Below are positions 17,538 to 27,127 of a stretch of 64,000 nt of DNA, one piece after another. The notes beneath the pieces were generated by a model that saw only the letters and a list, made by a program, of their open reading frames with translations, was not told the DNA's origin and did not search any database. Each line of letters starts with the position of its first letter. Within the stretch, counting starts at the first letter, position 1. Origin of the DNA: Brucella pseudintermedia (GTDB taxonomy: Bacteria > Pseudomonadota > Alphaproteobacteria > Rhizobiales > Rhizobiaceae); NCBI RefSeq assembly GCF_008932435.1, contig NZ_WBWE01000001.1, positions 62,001 through 126,000 on the forward strand, read 5' to 3'. The translations under genes were made by a program, and so were the position numbers.

Positions 17538-18404
17538 CTATCGGGTTGTCGGGTCCAGCTTGTCACGCAGCCAGTCGCCCACAAAACTGATCGAAAGTGT
17601 CGTGAACATGATCACAAATGACGGCGCGAGCATGATCCACGGCGCACGGGTGAGATACTCGCGGCCATAACCGACCATATTGCCGAGGCTCGTCATTGGC
17701 GGCTGCACGCCGAGTCCAAGGAATGACAGACTGCTTTCGAGCAAAATGATCTCCGGGAACGTCAGCGTCATCGAGACGATCAGCGTCGAGGCAATATTCG
17801 GGAGAATATGCTTGAGATAAACGCGTGACGGCGTAGCGCCGAGTTGCGTAACCGCGGCTGCGTAGCCTTGCGCATTGGCAGAAACGGCGAGCCCGCGAGC
17901 GATACGGGCATAACGCTCCCAACCGTAGAACCCCATCAGGCAGGTCAGCAGCAGAAGTGAGCTTCCGAAGAAGGCAAGCACCGCAAGCGACAGGATGAGG
18001 AATGGCAATGCCGCCTGAAAATCAGCCAGCATGACCACCACCTGTTCCACCACACCACGAAAATAGGCTGCGAGAAAACCGAGCGTCGTGCCGAACACGG
18101 CAGAAATGACAGTCGCACCGAATGCGATGAGCAGTGAAATGCGGATGGACTCGATAAGACGCGAGAGCACGTCACGTCCGAGCTCATCGGTACCCAGCCA
18201 ATGTTGCGGATTACCCGGCAATGCGAGGCGGTTTTTCAGATCGAAAGCCGTGATATTGTAAGGTTTGATCCAATCCGCGGTCAGAGCAATCAGGATCATC
18301 GCCGCGATCCAGATGAAGCCGATGATGACCATCAGCGGAATGCGTTTATGAACCTTTTTGGGGTGTATGGAAACAGCGGCTGTATTGGCGGTCATATCTG
18401 TCAT
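17538..18404 (-). CDS. Dpp/Opp-type ABC transporter permease (DppC-like)
   Basis: A 288-residue inner-membrane permease from ATG 18404 (MTDMTANTA); a longer in-frame extension to 18620 overlaps the upstream permease and has no support. The N-terminal domain has one helix and the DppC signature LGTDELGRDVLSRLI near residue 75. The EAA loop reads AAAVTQLGATPSRVYLKHILPN. The family imports di- and oligopeptides, nickel and some other solutes. The gene lies 10 bp after the DppB-like gene. Confidence 0.88.
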   Translation of the reverse strand: MTDMTANTAAVSIHPKKVHKRIPLMVIIGFIWIAAMILIALTADWIKPYNITAFDLKNRLALPGNPQHWLGTDELGRDVLSRLIESIRISLLIAFGATVISAVFGTTLGFLAAYFRGVVEQVVVMLADFQAALPFLILSLAVLAFFGSSLLLLTCLMGFYGWERYARIARGLAVSANAQGYAAAVTQLGATPSRVYLKHILPNIASTLIVSMTLTFPEIILLESSLSFLGLGVQPPMTSLGNMVGYGREYLTRAPWIMLAPSFVIMFTTLSISFVGDWLRDKLDPTTR

Positions 18405-18414
18405 CGGTTCAGCC

Positions 18415-19344
18415 TCACGCCTTGCTCTGCGCCTGACGTAGACGCGGATCGAGATAACCGTAGAGAAGATCGACCACGAAATTGGAAATGACCATCGTCG
18501 CGGCCACGAGAAGCAGGATGCATTGCACGATTGCAAGATCGCGATTGGCAACCGAAACCACGAGCAATCTGCCCACACCCGGCCACGAAAAGAGCGACTC
18601 CACAACCACAGCACCTGCAATCAGCGATCCCACCATGAAACCGACGATGGTAACGATCGGAATGGCCGCATTAGGCAGTGCGTGCCGCCAGACCACATTG
18701 CGCCATGACACGCCTTTGGCGCTCGCTGTGCGAATGTATGGCTGTCCCAGAATCTCGATCATCGCGCTGCGGGAAAAACGCGCCAGAATGGCTGCACCAC
18801 CCAGTCCCATCGTGATGATGGGGAGAATGGCGTGCATCCAGCTATCCTGTCCGCCCGAAGGCAACCATCCAAGCGATACCGAGAACACCAGCACGAGCAG
18901 CAGCCCAAGTACAAAACTCGGCAGCGTGAAACCAATGACGGCAGTTGCCATGACAGCCCGATCAATGAAGCTGTTGCGGTGCAGCGCCGCATAAATTCCG
19001 GCGGGAATGCCAAGCCCAAGTTTGATGAGCAATGCCGGTATCGTGAGTTGAAGCGTGGCAGGTATCCGCTCTGCCACGAGTGCGATTGCGGATTGGCCGT
19101 CGCGCATCGATATTCCTAGATCGCCGCGCGCGATGGCGGCGAAATAGCGCAAATATTGCTGCCAGAGCGGATCGTCGAGACCCCAGTTCTTCCGGAATGC
19201 GGCTATGGCTTCCGGGGGGGCGTCCGGTCCCATGATGATCTGGGCCGGATCACCAGACATGCGCAACACCACAAAGGCAAATGTTACCACCAGAAGAATG
19301 GTCACAAATGCGCGGAACCCGCGAACCAACAGAAATCTAAGCAT
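18415..19344 (-). CDS. Dpp/Opp-type ABC transporter permease (DppB-like)
   Basis: A 309-residue permease from ATG 19344 (MLRFLLVRG). The upstream in-frame extension to 19656 is inside the ATPase gene and is a shadow. Six helices are predicted. The EAA region reads RTASAKGVSWRNVVWRHALPNA, and the C-terminus has DPRLR, typical of DppB. Its first 8 bp overlap the end of the upstream ATPase gene. Confidence 0.88.
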   Translation of the reverse strand: MLRFLLVRGFRAFVTILLVVTFAFVVLRMSGDPAQIIMGPDAPPEAIAAFRKNWGLDDPLWQQYLRYFAAIARGDLGISMRDGQSAIALVAERIPATLQLTIPALLIKLGLGIPAGIYAALHRNSFIDRAVMATAVIGFTLPSFVLGLLLVLVFSVSLGWLPSGGQDSWMHAILPIITMGLGGAAILARFSRSAMIEILGQPYIRTASAKGVSWRNVVWRHALPNAAIPIVTIVGFMVGSLIAGAVVVESLFSWPGVGRLLVVSVANRDLAIVQCILLLVAATMVISNFVVDLLYGYLDPRLRQAQSKA

Positions 19345-20326
19345 GAATAACGTCCGTCTGAAGGGCCCCTGCAAAATGGCAGGCCACTTTGCGTCCCGCT
19401 GGCATGTCGAGGAGTTCAGGTGCCTCGCTCCCGCAGCGCGGAGCGGCAAAACGGCAGCGGGGATGAAAAGCGCAGCCACCCGGTCGCGCGGCGGGATTAG
19501 GCGGCTCACCCTGCAGGATGATACGATCGCTGAGCGGCGTTCCCGCAACCGGGACACTGGACACAAGCGCCTGCGTATAAGGATGAAGCGGCTTGGCAAA
19601 AATTTCGTCAGAGGAAGCTTCTTCGACGATACGGCCGAGATACATGACAGCGACACGATCCGATATATTGCGCACCACTTTCAGATCATGGCTGATGAAA
19701 ACCATCGCAATGCCTTCGCGTTCCTGCAAATCCCGCAAAAGGTTTACGACCTGCGCCTGAATGGAAACGTCCAGCGCCGACACGGGCTCATCACACACGA
19801 TGAGGCGCGGTTTGGACGCGATGGCACGCGCGATGACGACGCGCTGGCGCTGCCCGCCCGAAAGCTCGTGCGGGTAGCGTGAAGCCTGGTCGGGACGAAG
19901 CCCGACCGCCTGCATCAGTTCGGCAACACGGGCTTTCTGCTCATCTGGAGTTCCGATGCCATGGATTTCCAGCGGCTCGGCAATCTGGCGACCGATCGGA
20001 AGCCGTCGATCCAGTGCTGCCAGAGGGTCTTGATAGACGAGTTGCATACGCGCTCGTAAAGCGCGCCAGCTTGCAGTCTTCTGGCGAGGCAGGGCTGAGC
20101 CTTCAAACGTGACTTCCCCCTCGCTGGGATCTTCCAGACCGAGAAGCAGCCGTCCCGTGGTGGATTTACCCGAACCGGACTCACCAACAATGCCCAGCGT
20201 TGTTGCGGGGGCAACCGATATGGAAAGCCGGTCAACGGCGCGCACTGCTACCGCTTTTCCAAAAGGGCCTTTGCGCGACGTATAGGTTTTCACAAGGTCG
20301 CGGGCTTCAATAAGAGCGGCTGTCAC
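19337..20326 (-). CDS. Dpp/Opp-type ABC transporter ATP-binding protein (DppF-like)
   Basis: A 329-residue ATPase. The GTG start at 20326 overlaps the stop of the preceding ATPase gene (GTGA), so extension to 20521 is rejected. The Walker A motif is GESGSGKST (near residue 45), the signature LSGGQRQR, Walker B LIVCDEP, and the H-loop FISHD. The C-terminal Cys-rich segment CAFHPRCRFAAPRCG is the OppD/DppF extension. It energises import with its partner DppD-like protein. Confidence 0.9.
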   Translation of the reverse strand: MTAALIEARDLVKTYTSRKGPFGKAVAVRAVDRLSISVAPATTLGIVGESGSGKSTTGRLLLGLEDPSEGEVTFEGSALPRQKTASWRALRARMQLVYQDPLAALDRRLPIGRQIAEPLEIHGIGTPDEQKARVAELMQAVGLRPDQASRYPHELSGGQRQRVVIARAIASKPRLIVCDEPVSALDVSIQAQVVNLLRDLQEREGIAMVFISHDLKVVRNISDRVAVMYLGRIVEEASSDEIFAKPLHPYTQALVSSVPVAGTPLSDRIILQGEPPNPAARPGGCAFHPRCRFAAPRCGSEAPELLDMPAGRKVACHFAGALQTDVIHA

Positions 20327-21357
20327 TGTGCTGTCGCCTTTGTATTCGCTTGTGTTGAAAGATGAGCCCCCATGGATGACAGCAAATGCGACGTGGCCGG
20401 ATAGGGATGAAAACAAGCGACCATGCGCCCTTCGCCAGCGTCGTCCTGCGGAACGCCGAGCCTTGGGAGGCTTCGCGCGCAGAGATCGCTCGCGCTCAGG
20501 CAGCGCGGCGAAAATGCGCAACCTTGCGGAAGCTTGCCGGGCTCAGGAACTGTGCCTTCAATGGGGATCAGACGATTGCGCCCGCCATCAAGGCTTGGAA
20601 TGGAATCAAACAGCCCATGCGTATAGGGATGGCGCGGAGCGGCAAAAAGCGCATCGGTCCCGGCCTGCTCAACAATACGTCCCGCATACATGACCGAAAC
20701 CCGTTCGCAGATTTGCGAAACAGCGCCAAGATCATGGCTAATGAAGACCACAGCCATGCCTGTTTCCGCACGCAGCGCGGCCAGCAGATCGAGAATTTGA
20801 GCCTGGATCGTCGCATCGAGTGCCGTCGTCGGCTCATCCGCGATCAGGATGTCGGGGTTTCCTGCCAGCGCCATAGCGATCATCAAACGCTGGTTTTGGC
20901 CACCCGAAAATTCGTGTGGATAGTTATCAATACGTCGGCGAGCATCGGGAATCCCCACCAGTTCCATCAATCGCAAAGCTTCTGCCCGGGCCGCCGATCC
21001 TCTCAGGCCGCGATGTAGCCGCACGGCTTCCTCAATCTGTCGCCCGACACGGATAACGGGATTCAAGGAACTCGATGGGTCCTGAAAGATCATCGCAATA
21101 CGGCCGCCGCGAACGCTTTCGAGCGTGCTGCGCGATGCGGTCAGCAATTCTGTTCCTTCAAGGAGGACACTGCCGGAAATGGTCGCCTTCTTCGGCAGGA
21201 GACCGAGCGCTGCCAGCCAGGTCACAGACTTGCCGCAACCGGACTCCCCTACCAGCCCGACAGCTTCGCCACGCTCAATCGAGAGGTCGATGCCATGCAA
21301 GACCGGCACGCCATCAAAGGCGACCCTGAGATTGGAAATTTCGACCAGCGGCATCAT
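20323..21357 (-). CDS. Dpp/Opp-type ABC transporter ATP-binding protein (DppD-like)
   Basis: A 344-residue ATPase. ATG 21357 follows GAAGGA at good distance; a start at 21375 lacks a site. Walker A is GESGCGKS, the signature is the slightly unusual FSGGQNQR, Walker B is ILIADEP, and the H-loop FISHD. The C-terminal [15 protein letters not shown] is the peptide-transporter extension. It is separated from the binding-protein gene by two hairpins (21385-21430). Confidence 0.9.
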   Translation of the reverse strand: MMPLVEISNLRVAFDGVPVLHGIDLSIERGEAVGLVGESGCGKSVTWLAALGLLPKKATISGSVLLEGTELLTASRSTLESVRGGRIAMIFQDPSSSLNPVIRVGRQIEEAVRLHRGLRGSAARAEALRLMELVGIPDARRRIDNYPHEFSGGQNQRLMIAMALAGNPDILIADEPTTALDATIQAQILDLLAALRAETGMAVVFISHDLGAVSQICERVSVMYAGRIVEQAGTDALFAAPRHPYTHGLFDSIPSLDGGRNRLIPIEGTVPEPGKLPQGCAFSPRCLSASDLCARSLPRLGVPQDDAGEGRMVACFHPYPATSHLLSSMGAHLSTQANTKATAQ

Positions 21358-21384
21358 GCAATCCTTCTGGTTCATTCATAGTCG

Positions 21385-21430
21385 CGGGGTTAAACCCCCG
21401 AAGGATAAGCAAGCCCGGCCAGACCGGGCT
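21385..21430 (-). terminator. Intra-operon hairpins after the binding-protein gene
   Basis: Two stems lie between the binding-protein stop (21447) and the DppD-like start: AGCCCGG/CCGGGCT (21412-21430) and CGGGG/CCCCG (21385-21400). Neither has a long T-run, so they probably cut read-through partly or protect the upstream mRNA. Confidence 0.5.
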
Positions 21431-21446
21431 CGCTACTACAAATGGC

Positions 21447-23081
21447 TCAAGCCCAGTTGTTCTTGCGGAAGTCCATCGCGAACGCAGGTGCCGCTTTCCA
21501 CTTCAGCGACTTCGGCTTCGCGGTGAAAGTCGCGTTCTGGTGAAGGACCGTATAAGCTGGATCTTCGCGTTCGCAGATTTCCAGCATCCGCTTGAACGCT
21601 TCCTTGCGCTTTGCGTGATCCGTGCTTGTTTCCAGAATGACGGAAAGCTTGTTCGCTTCCTCATTCGTCCATTCTCCGACCTGCTGCTGTTGACCGTTCG
21701 GGCCATGCTGGCTGACGATGGAAGAAACAGGATCGTTGAACGGCGCAGAATTGGACCAGTCACGCACAGCGCGTCCCGGGCTCTTTTCCAGAATCTGCTG
21801 CCAGTTTTCCTTCATCTGAATTTCGACGTTCAGGCCCACTTGATTCCACATCTCCACGAGGATTTGCGCTGTCGGAGTCTGGTTTGTGTAATAGTTGTTG
21901 AGCAGGCGGTAGGGGATTGCATCGCCCTTGTAACCGGCTTCCTTCAGAAGCTGCTTAGCGAGATCCGGATTATATTCCGGAACGTTCCAGCCCTGAACGA
22001 ACATATCGCCATAATAATCCCACTGAAGACCCGCCGGAACAACCGTGCGACCTGCCCACAGCGAATCCACAATCGCCTGACGATCGATCGCGTGAGTAAA
22101 TGCGCGACGCACTAGCGGGTTTTCCAATTGCGGATGGAACTTGTCGAAAACGGTGAGACGGTGGTTGAGGATCGTGCCGCCCTGAACCTCGAAAGCATCA
22201 TTCTTTTCGATGCCCTCGATCTGGTCCGGGGGAATGTCACAGGCAAACTGATATTCACCTGAGAGCAGACCATTGATGCGAGAGGCAACTTCCGGTACTT
22301 CGATGAAGCGGATCTGCTTCAGCGGCGGGCGTCCACCCCAATATTCATCATGAGCTTCGAGCACCAGCATGTTGTCTGGCTTGAACTCTACGACCTTGTA
22401 AGGCCCGGTGGTGACTGGCTTGCGCGCCCAGTCGAGATAGCTTGGGGATTCCTCCCAACCACGACGGCTCATGATCTGGCTGCCGTAACGCGAGATACGG
22501 CCTTCCATGGTCACGTCCGGCGTACCGTTCTTGAAACGCACCGTATATTTGTCGACGACTTCGACACCCAGCAGGGATGGCCACGAACGGCGGGCAGTCG
22601 CTGGCACTTCCAGCGGCAGTTCCTTGCTTTCCCGACCGAGCGGGTTTTTCTCCGAAACGTATATCGTCTTTCCTTCGGCTGGCTGCGTGTCGCCGAACAT
22701 GCGTTCCTTGCCAAAGGTGAAGGCAACATCCTCGGCGGTCATCTCATCGCCATTGTGGAACTTCACCCCCCGACGGAGTTTCAGTTCGACAGTCTTGTCA
22801 TCAATGCGACTCCATTCAGTCGCAAGACCAGGCACCGCCGAGAGCCCGCCCAGCCAGTCACGGTCAATCAGCGCTTCCCATATACTGGAGAAGAAAACGC
22901 GCTCGCCAACGTTCGACTGTTCGCGAAGGACGTCGAGCGTATTGCTGTTCGCCACCTTTTGCACGGCGATGGTGATCGATGGGCGATTGTCAGCCTGTGC
23001 GATAGCAAAGCGCGGCAGGATGAGCGAACCGGCGGCGCCGGCTGAAAGTCCAAGCATCCCGCGTCGGGTCAGGTTGATCAT
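21447..23081 (-). CDS. ABC transporter substrate-binding protein, SBP_bac_5 (DppA/OppA-type)
   Basis: A 544-residue periplasmic protein. The N-terminus MINLTRRGMLGLSAGAAG looks like a Tat signal (paired Arg before a hydrophobic stretch), ending near AIAQ. Family motifs include VELKLRRGVKFHNGDEMTAEDV, TTGPYKVVEF and PLVRRAFTHAIDRQAI. It delivers the ligand to the four membrane and ATPase genes downstream. CAGGAGCAACCA precedes the ATG. Its gene starts 15 bp after a phosphonate monoester hydrolase gene, which suggests a ligand other than peptide. Confidence 0.9.
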   Translation of the reverse strand: MINLTRRGMLGLSAGAAGSLILPRFAIAQADNRPSITIAVQKVANSNTLDVLREQSNVGERVFFSSIWEALIDRDWLGGLSAVPGLATEWSRIDDKTVELKLRRGVKFHNGDEMTAEDVAFTFGKERMFGDTQPAEGKTIYVSEKNPLGRESKELPLEVPATARRSWPSLLGVEVVDKYTVRFKNGTPDVTMEGRISRYGSQIMSRRGWEESPSYLDWARKPVTTGPYKVVEFKPDNMLVLEAHDEYWGGRPPLKQIRFIEVPEVASRINGLLSGEYQFACDIPPDQIEGIEKNDAFEVQGGTILNHRLTVFDKFHPQLENPLVRRAFTHAIDRQAIVDSLWAGRTVVPAGLQWDYYGDMFVQGWNVPEYNPDLAKQLLKEAGYKGDAIPYRLLNNYYTNQTPTAQILVEMWNQVGLNVEIQMKENWQQILEKSPGRAVRDWSNSAPFNDPVSSIVSQHGPNGQQQQVGEWTNEEANKLSVILETSTDHAKRKEAFKRMLEICEREDPAYTVLHQNATFTAKPKSLKWKAAPAFAMDFRKNNWA

Positions 23082-23096
23082 TGGTTGCTCCTGAGA

Positions 23097-24641
23097 TCAA
23101 TGGTTGCGCGTTGTCAGCCCTTGCGGGCCGGATCTGTAATGAGTGAGTGTCCGGTCGGCATGAGACAGCCGCCACGACAGGGCCTTTTGGGCGTAGTCGC
23201 GAACGAGAGCCGCATAAGCGGGATCGTCAGCTAGATTGTTGAATTCATGCGGGTCTGCCTTCAGATCGAAGAACAGCGGCGGCAGAGCGGCAAAATGCAC
23301 GTACTTGTAGTTTTCGTCCTCGATCACACAGAGGCTGCAATCATCCTGGGAAAGCTGAACCGAATTCTGCGGCTGATCGTAGAAGACATCCCGGAAATCG
23401 AACTCATAGTGCAGTTCCGTGCGCCAGTCGGCGGGCTTTCCTTCTGACAGAAACGGCAACAAGGAACGACCGTCGCAGGCACGAGGCGTTTCTCCGCCCA
23501 GCCATTCCAGAATAGTCGGCATGACGTCGATGCTTTCGGAAAAGCTCTCTTCGATCCGGCCAGCGTGCTTGTTCTGCCCCGCATCCTTTATGACCAAGGG
23601 AATGCGGAAACTTTCTGCGTTGTAACCGATCTTGCCGAGAAGGTGATGATCGCCCAGCTGCTCACCATGATCGCTCGTGAAGATGACAAGCGTGTCATCC
23701 CACTGACCGGTTTCATCGAGATACGCAAAGACCTGCCCCAGACAATCGTCGATCTCGGTGATCAGGCCGCAATAGGTGGCTCGCATCTGGCGAATCTCGC
23801 CTTCATCAAGCGTTGCTCCCGAGCCTTCCGCACCATGGAAGAACGAGCCGCGTCTGATGTGATCGATGTAGTGCTTCATAAGCGGATGTTGTGCCGCTTC
23901 GGCATCCGGGTTCTCCGCACGTATAGGCGCCGGCATATCTTCGGCCTTGTACATCGCATGATAGGGCGCGGAGGCCACGAAAGGCGGGTGCGGGCGATAA
24001 TAGCCAAGATGCAGGAAGAAAGGCTTGCCGTCCCTGCCCTTCAGATATGTCAGCGCGCGCTCCGTGAAGAATGTCGAATCCGAAAATTCCTTCGGGATGC
24101 GCGATGGCTTGTCGGTAGCCCCCGGGACGGAATGCTCGCCTTCTGGCAGCCAGATATCTTCGCGGTTTTCCGGCAGTTCAAAACCGTTCTGTGACACCCA
24201 GCCAAAATACCCATCCATATTGGGCTCGAATGCGCCGACAGAGCGAAACCCGTCCATGATGTCGCCCAGAACCGTGAAACGCGGATCTCTGTGAGACGTG
24301 GAACGCGGATCAGGGGTCGTCGTCGTGTAACCGATAAGCGCGGGATCATAACCAATCGCACGCAGGGCTTTGCCAAGATTGAGATGGCGCTGATCGAGCG
24401 GAACAGTATTCTGCACAGCGCGATGGTTCATCAGATAGAGGCCCGTGAGCAGGCTTGCCCTTGCGGGGCCACATGGCACGCAGGTCGTGACGTGGTTGCG
24501 GAAGGTCAAGCCTTCGCGGCAAAGGCGATCAAGATTGGGAGTTTTAAGAAAGGGTTCGCGTCCCTCCGCCCGCATCAGGTGAGGGATAAAATCTGCTCGC
24601 CATTGATCGACGACGATAAGCAGGACATTTTTTCTGGTCAT
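23097..24641 (-). CDS. Phosphonate monoester hydrolase / phosphodiesterase (sulfatase superfamily)
   Basis: A 514-residue cytoplasmic enzyme (no signal peptide). C57 in C-G-P-A-R61 is the residue converted to formylglycine. Y105, T107, H218, D324, H325 and K337 also stand where I recall them in the Rhizobium leguminosarum phosphonate monoester hydrolase, together with metal ligand D12 (VVDQW). These enzymes cleave phosphonate monoesters and phosphodiesters, and more weakly sulfate and sulfonate esters. The gene is first in a unit with a peptide-type ABC importer and ends 15 bp before the binding-protein gene. The ribosome site CGAGG lies inside a small hairpin (24647-24663). No formylglycine-generating enzyme is nearby. 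Confidence 0.88.
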   Translation of the reverse strand: MTRKNVLLIVVDQWRADFIPHLMRAEGREPFLKTPNLDRLCREGLTFRNHVTTCVPCGPARASLLTGLYLMNHRAVQNTVPLDQRHLNLGKALRAIGYDPALIGYTTTTPDPRSTSHRDPRFTVLGDIMDGFRSVGAFEPNMDGYFGWVSQNGFELPENREDIWLPEGEHSVPGATDKPSRIPKEFSDSTFFTERALTYLKGRDGKPFFLHLGYYRPHPPFVASAPYHAMYKAEDMPAPIRAENPDAEAAQHPLMKHYIDHIRRGSFFHGAEGSGATLDEGEIRQMRATYCGLITEIDDCLGQVFAYLDETGQWDDTLVIFTSDHGEQLGDHHLLGKIGYNAESFRIPLVIKDAGQNKHAGRIEESFSESIDVMPTILEWLGGETPRACDGRSLLPFLSEGKPADWRTELHYEFDFRDVFYDQPQNSVQLSQDDCSLCVIEDENYKYVHFAALPPLFFDLKADPHEFNNLADDPAYAALVRDYAQKALSWRLSHADRTLTHYRSGPQGLTTRNH

Positions 24642-24646
24642 GTTGG

Positions 24647-24702
24647 CCTCGTTATTTCCGAGGCTTACTAGGACCCTTGTATTTCAAGGGCATGACCCTT
24701 GT
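24647..24702 (-). promoter_or_regulatory. Control region of the phosphonate hydrolase operon
   Basis: GACCCTTGT occurs twice (24672-24680 and 24694-24702), 22 bp apart, about two helical turns. The second copy is also part of a dyad, CAAGGG-catga-CCCTTG (24685-24701). Nearer the start, CCTCG/CGAGG (24647-24651, 24659-24663) forms a hairpin that includes the ribosome-binding site. The repeats look like a regulator binding site; no regulator gene is adjacent. Confidence 0.5.
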
Positions 24703-24733
24703 GTAATGTTTTGGTGAAGCTCTGATTACAGAA

Positions 24734-24752
24734 ACGCCGGCCCTTGGCCGGC
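24734..24752 (-). terminator. Terminator of the large membrane-anchored protein gene
   Basis: A strong GC hairpin (ACGCCGGCC and GGCCGGCGT) lies 29 bp past the stop at 24781, followed on the minus strand by TTTCT. Confidence 0.7.
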
Positions 24753-24780
24753 GTCTCGTGCAGATTGATAGAAGCGCTGA

Positions 24781-26829
24781 TTATTCCGTCTTGGCTTCGA
24801 TATCGACTTTGTCGAGCAAAGTGAGCGGATCTTGCGATGCTGCGACCATTTCAAGAGCGCCGATTCCCTTATCGGTTTTGGCTTTGACGACCAGCTCGAA
24901 AATATTCGGCTTCGCGAGGAAGGCTGAAAACGCCGCCACAACGTCCTGCAACTGTGGCTGATCCGCAGTCAGTTCCTGTAGAGCGGCGGCAGCTATCAGC
25001 GACACGGTGCTACGCACTTCATCTTCCGACATATTATTTTCGTCAGCATACATTTTGAGGCCCTTGGCGATAAGGCCCTTTTCCTCAATTTTGAGGTTCA
25101 CCTGCCTGGCCTTGAGCCCAAGCAAGGCAACCTGCGTCATCACCTTGTCACCAGAGAAGAACTCCTTGGTGAAGCCCCCCATCAAGCCGGATATGGACAC
25201 GGACCCCATATCCTTGCCGCTGATCGAAATGTCCTTGATGATCAGATTTTGGTTTGCTTCATCCCAGTTGGCCTCAAAATTTGAGGAAATGATGAGACGA
25301 TCATAACCAAGTTTCCGAAGCTGCTGGTAGAACTCGTCACTGCCCTGTGCCGGGACTTTGAGCGACATATCTTCGTAAGCCACGCGCACATCTGTCGGAA
25401 TGCCGTTGTAAGGCTTGTTGAGAGCAACTTCATAGCTCTTCATGGCAAACTGAATGCGTTCGGGCAGTGAAGGAACCGACGTTTCTTCGGTTGAAGCCTG
25501 AGCCGCATCGTCCGCGTTTTCCTCGCCTGCGTCCACCTCTTCAGACTGGTCGTATGGCAGATCGGCGTCGATGCCAGCAATCCGAAGCGTGCCGAATTCC
25601 GGAAGCATGGTCGTATAGGGGAAGTTCTCGACCTGATCGTCGCTCAGCGACGCGAACTTTTTCAGCGCTTCGATCGAAGTCGCCCAGGAGAAGCCTTTCA
25701 GGGAAGCTTCTTCCATCTTCATGTAATCCTGACCTTCCGCGAAATCGAAACCTTTGATGGTAGCGTCCATCTTCTGGTTATCGAAAGCGACCGCGATGCG
25801 TTCGATGCCGCCCTTGCCCTTCGAGGCATCGGCAGGCTCGATTTTCATGCCGATCAACTCGACATCACCCTTTCCCAGCGTTTCGAACAGTGAGGTCAGT
25901 TGGAGAATAAGCTCACGCGTTTCTGCCGGGGAAGGTTCGTCCGTCTTTTCGAGGGACTGCAGCTTCTGCATGGTTTCGGTGAATGGCACGGCAGGCATAC
26001 GAGCGGAAAAGCCATTGCTGCGAACTTCATCGTAGCTGAAGGTCACATCCTTCGTCTTCATGACGATATTTTTCGCCGAGAACGGACCGTAGACCGGCTT
26101 GGCCTCCTTGTCGTCCGGACCTGCCTTCTCGGTATAGAGGCGCGCTAGGAATACACCGTCAATGTCTTTGCCTTCTGCGACACCCATGGTGCCCGTCATT
26201 TTGTCCGTGACTTTTTCACCATCTTCGCCAGGAACTTCGACCGTAAAGTCGAAATCTGTGCTGCCAGCGGTATAACGAGCAACCTTACCGAGGTTTATAT
26301 CTTCCAGCGCAACGTCCTTGTAGACGATGTTCTGTGCGTTATTCGCAACCGTCTGGACGACCTTGATTTCCTGCGCGGTGAGGCGCTTTGCCGAAAAACG
26401 GCCAACGCGCTCCGGCAGCGTGAGGCCGCTATTGCCGAATGTGTCCTTCAGCATGGCGCTATCGAAGTTAGCGTCCTCAATCGCCACGCTTGGAATGGAA
26501 ATCCTGTAGTTTCCGATCTCTGTATTGATACCCGATGCATTCAGCATCCCTGTCAGGAACAGGAATTTCGGGCGACCATCGACTGAAGCGATCCGAACGT
26601 TAGAGCCATCCTTCAGCGGCAATGTCACGTCGCGCAGGTGGATACGTCCGAGAAAATCCGCTTCGACGGAAGAAGCCGTGCCGCCACGCTTTTCAAGCTG
26701 CGATGTAATGGTCTTCTCAAGTGTGAACTTGTATCCGGTCAAACCGGCGGCAGCTATAGCGATTACCGCAACAGCCGCCCACAGCGCCTTGCGCCCGCCC
26801 TTACGGGTTCCGTTCTTTGCCTGCTCCAC
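24781..26829 (-). CDS. Large membrane-anchored periplasmic protein of unknown function
   Basis: A 682-residue protein with a short basic N-terminus, one membrane helix at about 14-33 and a long soluble region that should lie in the periplasm. The start is GTG with AAAGGA upstream. The region repeats beta-rich segments (for example VEADFLGRIHLRDVTLPL) reminiscent of AsmA/YdgA-like proteins, but I cannot assign a family. Residues 450-480 are acidic (EEVDAGEENADDAAQ). It stands alone, with its own terminator. Function unknown. Confidence 0.7.
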   Translation of the reverse strand: MEQAKNGTRKGGRKALWAAVAVIAIAAAGLTGYKFTLEKTITSQLEKRGGTASSVEADFLGRIHLRDVTLPLKDGSNVRIASVDGRPKFLFLTGMLNASGINTEIGNYRISIPSVAIEDANFDSAMLKDTFGNSGLTLPERVGRFSAKRLTAQEIKVVQTVANNAQNIVYKDVALEDINLGKVARYTAGSTDFDFTVEVPGEDGEKVTDKMTGTMGVAEGKDIDGVFLARLYTEKAGPDDKEAKPVYGPFSAKNIVMKTKDVTFSYDEVRSNGFSARMPAVPFTETMQKLQSLEKTDEPSPAETRELILQLTSLFETLGKGDVELIGMKIEPADASKGKGGIERIAVAFDNQKMDATIKGFDFAEGQDYMKMEEASLKGFSWATSIEALKKFASLSDDQVENFPYTTMLPEFGTLRIAGIDADLPYDQSEEVDAGEENADDAAQASTEETSVPSLPERIQFAMKSYEVALNKPYNGIPTDVRVAYEDMSLKVPAQGSDEFYQQLRKLGYDRLIISSNFEANWDEANQNLIIKDISISGKDMGSVSISGLMGGFTKEFFSGDKVMTQVALLGLKARQVNLKIEEKGLIAKGLKMYADENNMSEDEVRSTVSLIAAAALQELTADQPQLQDVVAAFSAFLAKPNIFELVVKAKTDKGIGALEMVAASQDPLTLLDKVDIEAKTE

Positions 26830-27127
26830 GATGCTGGTCCTTTCAGCGCAAATTAAAACGGTGTCTGTGCAAGCCAGCGCCCAAGACGAATTCGCAGACG
26901 AAAGGGAGGCTTCGACATCGCGTTAATACGGCTGAAACAACGGCTTAAAACACACAGCCTGAATCAGTCAGGCAGACAGATGCTCTAACTACCTGAAATT
27001 GCAAGCGCAAGCAGGAGCGCAAAAGTTTCTCACAATATTTTATCATTTGCTCAAGCATTACTCGAATAGAGCAATCCGTGATCTCTTTTTCCCTGAACTA
27101 TGGTTCATTCTACATTCCGAATTTCGA
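26830..27127. other. Intergenic region, nothing recognised
   Basis: About 300 bp between the ATPase stop (27128) and the start of the large anchored protein gene. I find no terminator with a clear T-run and no credible small gene. Confidence 0.5.
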
